NCBI GenBank assembly: GCA_050485385.1
Contig: JBJHBG010000137.1
Location: 1-10,599 of the forward strand
Length of the DNA stretch: 10,599 nt
Direction: 5' to 3'
Source: RECO01 sp050485385
Lineage (GTDB): Bacteria > Pseudomonadota > Alphaproteobacteria > Geminicoccales > Geminicoccaceae
The position numbers and the translations under genes are program-made. This document shows, piece by piece, positions 1-5,947 of this stretch; the first letter of the stretch is position 1; the number at the start of each line of letters is the position of its first letter. The notes under the pieces are model-generated. The model saw only the letters and a program-made list of their open reading frames with translations. It searched no databases and was not told where the DNA came from.

Positions 1-1778
1 GCCGCCGCTGCATCGGGAAAGGCGAAGCGGCCGGCCTGCCAGCCGGCGACGTAGGCGGCGGCCAGTTCGGCCTCGGGCAAGAGCAGATGGCGCAGGCTCT
101 CGGCCCCGACATTGCCGACCGGCCCGCCGCCCCGGCGCCTGTTCTTGGCGGCGACGGTGGCGGCGGGCCGGCGGCCGAAGATACCGTCGCCGAAGCGCAG
201 CCGTGGCCGCTCGCCGGGTTCGGTCTCGACCACGAAGGTGGCGGCGAAGGGATCGGCGGCCAGCAGATCGAGCGTCGGCAGCCAGGTCTCGCCCGCAACC
301 GCGAGGCGCAGCGCCGGCAGGCTGGCGTGCGGATCCTGGCGGAGTGCGTCGGCGACGGGCCGCGTCTGCATCGCCGTCGCGTCATGCGCGGTGGCGTGGA
401 CCAGGCCCAAGTCCTCCGGCAGCGCGGGGCGCCAGGGACCGCGCACGGGCGGGCTCGGCGGGTCGAGCACGCCGCCGTCGGTCTCCAGGGTGCGGCCGTG
501 GTCCGCGAGCACCACGTTGGCGCGGACCACCGCACCGTCGAGGCGCAGCGGGAACGGCAGCGCGTCGCCGCCGTGCCAGCGCACCTCCAGGACGTCCAGG
601 TCTTCCACCGCGTCGTGCATGACCACCGCATCGGCGGCGAGGCGGACCGGATGGCGCCGCGTCGGGTCGGCCGGACCGCCATCGGCGCGGGGACCTTCCT
701 CCAGCACCAGGAGGTCGCCTCCGCGCAAGGTCAGTGCCGGATCGGCACGGACGAGAAAGGCGCGGGTCGCACCGCGGGCGAGGCAGCAGTCGCGCTCGCC
801 CCAAGTGTGAAAGTCGAGCGCGTTGCGGGCGGCACGCAGCTCGAGCACGTCGTCCAGCGTCTCGAACACGGCGGCGGTTTCGGCAAGCACGGTCAGCGCC
901 AGATCGGTCGGCAGCACCGGCGGCCGGCGCATGGCGGCGAGCAGGCGGGTGCCACGCGGCAGCACCGGGAGCGCCGTGCCGGCGGGGTCGCTCGCCACCA
1001 CGTCCGCTTCGACCTCGAAGGCGACCACGGTGCGGGCATTGGTGCCCTCGTGCAGCCGGTAGCCGGTCAGCCGCGCGTGCCGGGCGACGCTGACGCGCTT
1101 TCTGGCCGTGCCGAGATAGGCCTCGGTTGCGGCCGCGTCCTGGCGATAGGAAAGGCGGTCGGCGGCATCGGCCAAGAGTTCGACGAGGGTCACGCCGAGG
1201 TCGGCCGGGCTGCGCTCGGTCCAGGCCGGCATGGTCTGGGCCATGCGGTCGAGCATCAGGCCACGGAAGCTCTCGTAGTCCTTGGCGAGCGCGTCGATGC
1301 GGGGTGCCGGCGGCACGTTCGGCGGGCAGAGGTCGCTGGTGGCACAGTCGAAGCCCGTCGGGCAGTCGGTCTTGAAGGTGAAGGCGACCTCGGCCAGGGG
1401 TGGGTCGAACGGCGCGGGCGGCCCGCTGCCGTCGTCGGCGACGAGGCGGAGCGCATAGCGGCTGAAGTCGCCATAGCGGTCGAGGGTCAAGACCAGCGCC
1501 CGGTCGCTGCCGGCGAGCGGCGCCACGCTCAGGACCGCAATCGACGTCACCCGCGCGCCGCCCTCGATCCGGAGATTGGCGGGACCGAGGCCACCGACCC
1601 CGTCCGGCTTCAGGAAATGGAGGTGCAGGACGCGCTGCCGCAGCGCCGCGTCCGTGGCCTCGCGGTCGATCACCTCCAGGTAGTCGATGCCGTTGACCTC
1701 GAGGCCGCCGATGGTCGCGGTCGAGGCCGCCACCGCCTGGCGGCGGGCGTTGGTGCCGCAGCGGTAGGGCGCACCCAC
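1..1778 (-). CDS. Afp11-type putative baseplate assembly protein (gp6/baseplate J-like), 3'-truncated by window edge
   Basis: The large baseplate wedge protein of eCIS, of the family annotated as putative baseplate assembly protein (related to phage gp6/baseplate J). The window holds the first 592 residues; the frame is open from the GTG at 1776-1778 to the left edge with no stop. The start is supported by GGGAGG 6 nt upstream and by lying 1 nt from the gp25-like stop. Typical motifs in order: YRCGTNARR (5-13), NGIDYLEV (29-36), GDFSRYALRL (103-112), FTFKTDCPTGFDC (133-145), IDALAKDYESFRGLMLDR (161-178), WTERSPADLGVTLVELLADA (186-205), LSYRQDAAATEAYLGTAR (209-226), RHARLTGYRLHEGTNAR (233-249), and RFGDG (528-532) followed by GPVGNVGAESL (556-566). 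The C-terminus lies outside the window. No frameshift was seen in the full manual translation. Confidence 0.95.
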   Translation of the reverse strand, partial: MGAPYRCGTNARRQAVAASTATIGGLEVNGIDYLEVIDREATDAALRQRVLHLHFLKPDGVGGLGPANLRIEGGARVTSIAVLSVAPLAGSDRALVLTLDRYGDFSRYALRLVADDGSGPPAPFDPPLAEVAFTFKTDCPTGFDCATSDLCPPNVPPAPRIDALAKDYESFRGLMLDRMAQTMPAWTERSPADLGVTLVELLADAADRLSYRQDAAATEAYLGTARKRVSVARHARLTGYRLHEGTNARTVVAFEVEADVVASDPAGTALPVLPRGTRLLAAMRRPPVLPTDLALTVLAETAAVFETLDDVLELRAARNALDFHTWGERDCCLARGATRAFLVRADPALTLRGGDLLVLEEGPRADGGPADPTRRHPVRLAADAVVMHDAVEDLDVLEVRWHGGDALPFPLRLDGAVVRANVVLADHGRTLETDGGVLDPPSPPVRGPWRPALPEDLGLVHATAHDATAMQTRPVADALRQDPHASLPALRLAVAGETWLPTLDLLAADPFAATFVVETEPGERPRLRFGDGIFGRRPAATVAAKNRRRGGGPVGNVGAESLRHLLLPEAELAAAYVAGWQAGRFAFPDAAA

Positions 1779-1779
1779 C

Positions 1780-2139
1780 CTAAACCTCCCGCTCGATGGT
1801 GACACGGCCCGCCTCGGCGCTGGCGAGCAGGCGGTAGGCGACGTCGATGGAGAGCCGGCCGTCGCCCGCCACCACGTCCAGCCCCTCGACCTGGAGCACG
1901 TCGCCGAGCCAGCGTTGCAACGCGCCCTGCACCAGGAACTCGACCGCCGTTGCGATCTCGGGCGAAGCGCCGGCGAAGACGAGTTGGCGGGTGTCGGCGC
2001 CGAATTCGGGGCGGTTGAGGCGCTCGCTGCGGTCGGTGAACAGCACCAGCTCGATCAGGTCGCGGACGTGACGCTCCAGGTCTGCACCTTGCGTTCGGCC
2101 GTCGCCGCCGATGCGGTAGGGAAAGCCGAACTGGGTCAT
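1780..2139 (-). CDS. gp25-like baseplate wedge protein (119 aa)
   Basis: A baseplate wedge subunit of the gp25/Afp9/TssE superfamily, which in related particles joins the wedge to the first sheath ring. Recognisable features are the N-terminal FPYRIGGDGR, a helix (LERHVRDLIELVLFTDRSER, 21-40) and the loop LNRPEFGADTRQLVF (41-55), the position of the conserved gp25 Arg-Pro motif. A second helix follows (SPEIATAVEFLVQGALQRWL, 59-78), then a final beta-pair (LDVVAGDGRLSIDVAYRL). Length is normal for the family. The ATG overlaps the PAAR-like stop (ATGA); AAGG lies 10 nt upstream. The stop is TAG, unlike most genes here, and lies 1 nt before the next start. Confidence 0.93.
   Translation of the reverse strand: MTQFGFPYRIGGDGRTQGADLERHVRDLIELVLFTDRSERLNRPEFGADTRQLVFAGASPEIATAVEFLVQGALQRWLGDVLQVEGLDVVAGDGRLSIDVAYRLLASAEAGRVTIEREV
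1785..1790 (-). promoter_or_regulatory. Ribosome binding site fixing the GTG start of the Afp11-like gene
   Basis: GGGAGG on the minus strand, inside the last codons of the gp25-like gene, 6 nt before GTG at 1778. No other in-frame start has such a site nearby, so it decides the start. Confidence 0.7.
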
Positions 2140-2468
2140 GTGCCGGTGACCTTCAGTTGGGTGACGGTCACGCTCGGCGGCCCTTGCGGGAGTTGCTCGG
2201 CCGACTGGCAGATCACGCCGGCTGATTTGAGGACGGCGGGGTTGCCGCCGAGCATCACCTTCACCGCCGGGCGGAAGGTGGCGGTGACGCAGGGCGACGG
2301 GCGCGGCTCGGGCGTGGTGAAGGCGCAGCCGGTGATGGTGAAGGTGTCGCTCGCCGTCGCCGCCGGCTTGCCGCCGAGCAGGACCTTGGCCTGGGTCGGC
2401 ACGATCTGGAGCGGCCCGCCGTGCGGGCACATGGCCGTCGCGCCCACCTCGATCAGAAAGTCGCTCAT
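2136..2468 (-). CDS. PAAR-like spike tip protein (110 aa)
   Basis: A small protein expected to cap the spike and form its sharp, metal-stabilised tip (Afp10/PAAR-like). The opening MCPHGGPLQIVP (13-24) and two similar segments, KVLLGGKPAATAS (28-40) and KVMLGGNPAVLKS (70-82), give it an internal two-fold repeat typical of PAAR-like proteins. Cys14, His16, Cys48, Cys60 and Cys87 are candidates for metal binding; which ones bind cannot be told from sequence. The ATG lies in a 4-nt ATGA overlap with the spike gene, and the TGA in a 4-nt overlap with the gp25-like gene. No C-terminal toxin extension is present; the tail ends in a short strand-like stretch (SVTVTQLKVTGT). Confidence 0.9.
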   Translation of the reverse strand: MSDFLIEVGATAMCPHGGPLQIVPTQAKVLLGGKPAATASDTFTITGCAFTTPEPRPSPCVTATFRPAVKVMLGGNPAVLKSAGVICQSAEQLPQGPPSVTVTQLKVTGT

Positions 2469-2980
2469 GGCAGCACCCGCAGGTTCTCGCCGTTGATGGC
2501 GACCCCACCGGCCGACAGCTCGATCGACGAGCCGGCGTAGGAGATGGTGACGCCGGCCGAGGTGATCTCGATGGTAGCCGGCACGGCGACGGCGGGAGCG
2601 CCCACCTCCAAGGTGACCCCGCCGGCGCCGGGCAAGTCGTTCAAGGTGAGCGAGACAGCATCCGTCTTGAGCATCTTGGCTGCCACCTGCTGCGGGCCGG
2701 GGGCGGGGCTCGGCGCCTCGCCGGGCCCCCAGAATCCGCCGACCCAGATCGGGTAGTCGGGATCGCCGCCCTCGAACTCGACCCACACCTGAGCACCCAC
2801 CGGCGGGATGAGGAAGAGGCCGACCCCAGGGCCGGCATAGGGGCTGCACGGCATCGCCCAGAGCATCGCCGCGTCGCCGAGGACGGCCGGCACCCGCACC
2901 TGGAGGCGGCCCTGGCCGAACGGGTCGAGATCGCTCTCGACGGTGCCGCGATATTTGCCGAAGAAGCGGGGGGGCGGCAT
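2465..2980 (-). CDS. Baseplate spike protein, gp5/phage baseplate assembly protein V-like OB-fold (171 aa)
   Basis: Central spike protein. Residues 7-85 form an OB-fold of the phage base-V/gp5 type: FGKYRGTVESDLDPFGQGRL, then QVRVPAVLG, the PCSPYAGPGVGLFLIPPVG loop, VWVEFEGGDPDYPIWVG and the FWG end of the barrel. A Pro/Ala linker (about 86-100) is followed by a repetitive strand region (TLEVG, TIEITSAGVTISY, SSIELSAGGVAING), as in the triple-stranded beta-helix needle of gp5/VgrG. It carries no lysozyme domain, unlike T4 gp5. The ATG has GAGGAG 6 nt upstream (2987-2992) that overlaps the hub gene's stop. Its own stop overlaps the PAAR-like gene's start by 4 nt, so hub, spike and tip are encoded consecutively in assembly order. 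Confidence 0.94.
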   Translation of the reverse strand: MPPPRFFGKYRGTVESDLDPFGQGRLQVRVPAVLGDAAMLWAMPCSPYAGPGVGLFLIPPVGAQVWVEFEGGDPDYPIWVGGFWGPGEAPSPAPGPQQVAAKMLKTDAVSLTLNDLPGAGGVTLEVGAPAVAVPATIEITSAGVTISYAGSSIELSAGGVAINGENLRVLP

Positions 2981-2990
2981 CGCGGTCTCC

Positions 2991-4139
2991 TCAGGCGACG
3001 CGCACGACGGGGACCAGGGCGCCCGTGTCGTGCCGGCTGAGGGTGAAGTCCTGGGTGTAGCTCCCCGACGCGATGCGGTGGCGGACCCGGCGCACCACCC
3101 AGGTGCCGTCGAAGGTGAAGCCGGCGCCGCGCAAATCGACCTTCTCGCGGGCGCGCAGGAGGCCGTTGTAGCGCAGCGTGTCGAGACTGCCGGTGGCGGT
3201 CACGCTGTCGTCGACCGAGGCGTCGAAATGGGCCTGGGCGCGACCGAGCGCCTGGACCATGGAGAGACCGGGCGTCGGCATCGAGCGCGTGCGCACCGCC
3301 TGACCGAGGCGGAGATAGTCGGGCACGGCGCCCAAGGGTGCCCGCGTCGACACGGGCGTCATCACCGGCATCACCTGCCCCGTCAGCCGGTCCTGCACCT
3401 GGGTCTCGACGCGCTCCGGCGCCAGCGCGTCGTTGGCGAAAGCCAGGTCGAACGCGTTGCTCTCGGGGCCGAGATTGACCGAGAGCGCCTTCTGCTGGAG
3501 CCCCGGCTTCACCCGCGGCCCCCAGTAGAGCGTGTTGACGAAGGGCACCGGCCCCGGCTCGACATAGGTAACGTAGCCGTGCCGCTCGGCCAGCTCGTTC
3601 AGGAAGTCCCAGTCGTTGGAGAGTTGCACGGGCGTGCGGTCGACCGGCACCACCGGGTCCATCACCGGCGGCGGCAGCACCATCGGGATCATGCCGTATT
3701 GCGCGTAGTTGAGGGCGATGAAGGCGGCGAGCGTGGTCTCCTCCATCGCCGGGTGCTGCTGCGGGGTCGTCGTCCGCTCCATCGCCACGCCGAGGTCCTG
3801 GCCGGACAGGATCAGACGGCCCTCGCCCGGCCGGTTGCCCGGCACGAGGTCGCGGCGGGTGACGAGGCCGTCCATCAGCACGCTCGGGATGGCGTTGAAG
3901 CTGGCGATCAGGATCGCCCGCGCGTTGACGCCGAGCAGCGGGTTGGCGACCAGCGCGAAGTCGACGAGGTCGAACGGCCCGCCGCGGCCGACGGTGAAGG
4001 TCAGCCGGAAGCCCGAGCGCCCGGCATCCCCGCTCTCGACCTCGACCTCAGCCAGGGCCTCCATGATCGGCAAGGGCGCCGGTGCGGCCACCGGGTCCGG
4101 GCCGATCATGAGGGTGAGGTGGATGCCGAGCAGGTTCAT
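2991..4139 (-). CDS. Spike hub protein, gp27/phage late control D-like (382 aa)
   Basis: The trimeric hub at the base of the inner tube, equivalent to phage T4 gp27, P2 gpD, and the N-terminal part of VgrG or Afp8. The N-terminus (HLTLMIGPDPVAAPAPLPIM, about 7-26) and the following strand-rich domain (VEVESGDAGRSGFRLTFTVG) are typical of eCIS hub proteins. The central part has the common LSNDWDFLNELAERHGY stretch and an aromatic strand (TLYWGPRVKPGLQQKAL). The C-terminal region (KVDLRGAGFTFDGTWVVRRV, then SGSYTQDFTLSRHD) is the usual late-control-D ending. The ATG is 4 nt from the previous stop and has no clear Shine-Dalgarno sequence, so coupling is likely. The OB-fold spike domain that follows in VgrG-like fusions is encoded by the next gene, so hub and spike are split here. 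Confidence 0.93.
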   Translation of the reverse strand: MNLLGIHLTLMIGPDPVAAPAPLPIMEALAEVEVESGDAGRSGFRLTFTVGRGGPFDLVDFALVANPLLGVNARAILIASFNAIPSVLMDGLVTRRDLVPGNRPGEGRLILSGQDLGVAMERTTTPQQHPAMEETTLAAFIALNYAQYGMIPMVLPPPVMDPVVPVDRTPVQLSNDWDFLNELAERHGYVTYVEPGPVPFVNTLYWGPRVKPGLQQKALSVNLGPESNAFDLAFANDALAPERVETQVQDRLTGQVMPVMTPVSTRAPLGAVPDYLRLGQAVRTRSMPTPGLSMVQALGRAQAHFDASVDDSVTATGSLDTLRYNGLLRAREKVDLRGAGFTFDGTWVVRRVRHRIASGSYTQDFTLSRHDTGALVPVVRVA

Positions 4140-4143
4140 GGCG

Positions 4144-4431
4144 TCAGATCGGGTTGGGCACGCGCAACGTGCGGCCGGTGGGGGTCAGCAGGTCGTCCGG
4201 GTCCATCGCCCCGTTCGCGTCGGCGATCCGCCAGAAGGCGGTGGGCTCGCCCAGCCGCGCGGCGGCCACGAGATCCAGCCGGTCGCTGTCGGTGACCTTG
4301 ACGGTGGCGAGTGTGGCAAGGCTTTCGGGTGCCGGCAGGAACCGGCGCGCCACGTAGCGCCGCTCGCTGCCGTCGGCCTCGACGAAGCTCTTCAGGGGCA
4401 AATCCTTGTAGCGGCTCTTGTCGTCGAACAC
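4144..4431 (-). CDS. LysM-like baseplate protein, Afp7 C-terminal/gp53-like (95 aa)
   Basis: A short protein corresponding to the LysM-like part of Afp7/gp53-type baseplate components, which hold the tube adaptor to the hub. The start chosen is GTG at 4429-4431, because GAGGAG lies 7 nt upstream (4439-4444); the frame extends further upstream without an ATG there. The N-terminus (FDDKSRYKDLPL) is followed by a strand pair containing RRYVARRFLP (25-34) and a LysM-like stretch: VTDSDRLDLVAAARLGEPTA (46-65), the WRIADAN turn (68-74), and a final strand TLRVPNP (88-94). That order (aromatic residue, ADAN, then D/P turn) is usual in these proteins. It is encoded just after the Afp7-like gene, 11 nt from its stop, and 4 nt before the hub gene. 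Confidence 0.88.
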   Translation of the reverse strand: MFDDKSRYKDLPLKSFVEADGSERRYVARRFLPAPESLATLATVKVTDSDRLDLVAAARLGEPTAFWRIADANGAMDPDDLLTPTGRTLRVPNPI

Positions 4432-4438
4432 GGGCGCG

Positions 4439-4444
4439 CTCCTC
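4439..4444 (-). promoter_or_regulatory. Ribosome binding site fixing the GTG start of the LysM-like gene
   Basis: GAGGAG on the minus strand overlaps the TGA stop of the Afp7-like gene and lies 7 nt before GTG at 4431. The same frame offers only a TTG further upstream (4444-4446), which overlaps the site itself, so GTG is the likely start. Confidence 0.7.
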
Positions 4445-5102
4445 AAAAACTCAGGCTGATCGAGCCGCCGGCGACGGCATCCAGGTTGCCGATCGAGCCG
4501 GCGACGGCGAGGCCCTCCTTCACCACCTGATGGGCGAGGAAGAGCGCGTAGCCGGGGTGCATGATCGAAAGGTCGGCGGTGGAGAGCACCCGCATGCCGA
4601 GTTGGGCCTTGGCGCGGATCGGGTTGAGGGCCGGGTCGTGCGCCTCCTCGGTGATCGAGAGGCGGGTGAGCTTCACCGGCAGGACGCGCTTGGCGCCGTA
4701 GATGAAGAGGGTGAGCGGCGCCATCGGCGGCACCACCTCCATGGTGCCGACGGCGAGCAGCACCGTGTTGGCGATGGTCAGCGCCGACTTCGGGTAGATC
4801 AGCATCTCGAGCGAGGCGAGCTGCGGGTGGATGCCCTGGGACGGCCCCAGCCCCTCGCCCCGTTCGAGCTGGTCGATGGCGTCGATGGCGATCTCGGCGT
4901 CGATGGTCTCGACCGGCGGCCCCTTGAGCCGCAGCACCTCGGACCGGTCGCCCCCCTGCTCCGCGTACTGCGGCTCCAAGCTGCGTTGCAAGGTTTCGGG
5001 GTTGTATTGGAACACCACGATCGAGGCGACCGGGTTCAGGGGATCGATGCCGACGACGGCGCCCTTCAACACCTTGGGCGAGCCCGGAAAGTTCGTGCTC
5101 AT
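4443..5102 (-). CDS. CIS tube/Afp7-like baseplate adaptor protein (219 aa)
   Basis: A structural protein of the type found immediately upstream of the LysM-like gene in eCIS clusters (N-terminal part of Afp7/Pvc7-type proteins, often annotated as CIS tube protein). It probably links the inner tube to the spike hub in the baseplate. Typical features are an N-terminal GAVVGIDPLNPVASIVVFQY followed by NPETLQRSLEPQ (about 14-46), the strand-like GPPVETIDAEIAID (about 61-74), and the late motif VKLTRLSITEEAHDPALNP before a final strand region. The ATG overlaps the upstream stop (ATGA) and has GGGAG 6 nt before it. The TGA lies within the ribosome binding site region of the next gene. No transmembrane segment or signal peptide is seen. 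The family assignment rests on recalled motif similarity and the neighbouring LysM-like gene; the structural position is inferred from related particles. Confidence 0.85.
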   Translation of the reverse strand: MSTNFPGSPKVLKGAVVGIDPLNPVASIVVFQYNPETLQRSLEPQYAEQGGDRSEVLRLKGPPVETIDAEIAIDAIDQLERGEGLGPSQGIHPQLASLEMLIYPKSALTIANTVLLAVGTMEVVPPMAPLTLFIYGAKRVLPVKLTRLSITEEAHDPALNPIRAKAQLGMRVLSTADLSIMHPGYALFLAHQVVKEGLAVAGSIGNLDAVAGGSISLSF

Positions 5103-5932
5103 GGCGTGCTCCCATGGCCGTGACCGGCATGGGCCGCATCGCAGATCACCCGCACCTCGGCCGAAACGAGGTCGGTGTCGCCGACGCAGTCGGTGGCCTC
5201 GACCGACAGCCGCTGGATGGTCTCGATGTAGACGCGACGGGCCTCCAGATAGGCTTCCGCTGCCGCCCGCACCTCGGTCTCGGTCATGCCCGGTGCGGCG
5301 GCGAAGACCGGAAACGGATTGTTCGCCATGAAGCGCAGGAAGTCGACGCCGTGGCGCCCCTCGTGGAAGCCGAGCGACGTCGTGCCGGCCTCGATGTCGG
5401 CCTCGGTGGTGCCGCGGCCGTAGCCGGACGGCATGTCGGCCGAGGTGCCGGGTCCGTAGGTGGTCTGGATCGTGGCGGTGGGCGCCGCCGGGCCGTTGAT
5501 CCGGGTCACCACGCCCCGGCGGTTGCGGCGCCAGGTGATGGCGGCGCGGTTGAAGCGGATGCTGGTCTTGGCCTTGCCCCGCATCGCCCGCGACGTGCTG
5601 GTCGCGTCCGGTCGGAGCGTGACGGCGATGCCACCGACCGTGGCCCGGCGCTCGCCGCGCCGGCCGCGTTCGGCGCCGAAGGGCACGGGCGAGCTGATGC
5701 CGGCGGCGGTCTCGAACTCGGGCGTCGGCATGGGCTCGCCCAGCACCTCGTGGCGACAATAGGCATCGTTCGCCGGCCCCATGATCTGGATGCAGCGCAG
5801 AAGCTCCGTCGCCTCGCGATAGGGCAACGTGGAATGGCGGCCCGGCCCGCGCGGGTCCTGCATCCGGCCGCGACCGGACCGCGGCCCGAACTCGCCCACG
5901 GCCTGACGGCGGACGCGAAGCGCGTGTCGCAT
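5099..5932 (-). CDS. HExxH-containing eCIS-locus protein, putative zinc metallopeptidase-like
   Basis: A 277-aa protein of unrecognised family. The ATG at 5932 has GGTGAGG 8 nt upstream; a GTG directly before it (5935) is an alternative start with only 5 nt spacing. The first 30 residues are Arg-rich and low in complexity. Residues 36-67 (around ELLRCIQIMG and DAYCRHEVLGE) resemble segments I recall from other DUF4157-associated proteins. A basic, strand-like part (about 100-150) leads to FHEGRHGVDF, with HEGRH at 190-194 (bases 5351-5365), the HExxH pattern of zincins. A helical stretch follows (about 216-245), then TDC at 248-250. The third zinc ligand cannot be assigned, so catalysis is unproven. 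The C-terminus is His-rich (HAGHGHG). It sits between the DUF4157 gene and the baseplate genes, starting just after the former's stop and ending in an ATGA overlap with the latter. Cargo, a processing protease and an accessory factor are all possible. Confidence 0.82.
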   Translation of the reverse strand: MRHALRVRRQAVGEFGPRSGRGRMQDPRGPGRHSTLPYREATELLRCIQIMGPANDAYCRHEVLGEPMPTPEFETAAGISSPVPFGAERGRRGERRATVGGIAVTLRPDATSTSRAMRGKAKTSIRFNRAAITWRRNRRGVVTRINGPAAPTATIQTTYGPGTSADMPSGYGRGTTEADIEAGTTSLGFHEGRHGVDFLRFMANNPFPVFAAAPGMTETEVRAAAEAYLEARRVYIETIQRLSVEATDCVGDTDLVSAEVRVICDAAHAGHGHGSTP

Positions 5933-5940
5933 CACGACGG

Positions 5941-5947
5941 CCTCACC
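5941..5947 (-). promoter_or_regulatory. Ribosome binding site of the HExxH protein gene
   Basis: GGTGAGG on the minus strand spans the TGA stop of the DUF4157 gene. It lies 8 nt before ATG 5932 and 5 nt before GTG 5935; the spacing favours the ATG. Confidence 0.55.

Noticed and set aside
87..1802. Plus-strand open frame of 571 codons at the left edge
   Set aside because: It is antisense to the Afp11-like gene, whose minus-strand translation carries a full series of family motifs. The plus-strand product is low in complexity and unlike any protein.
2943..4295. Plus-strand open frame of 450 codons
   Set aside because: Shadow of the gp27-like hub gene; the product is His/Arg-rich with no domain.
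4144..5139. A 331-codon minus-strand frame read as one gene
   Set aside because: The part upstream of 4431 runs out of frame across the Afp7-like gene. Only the 95-codon LysM-like end, with its own ribosome binding site, is real.
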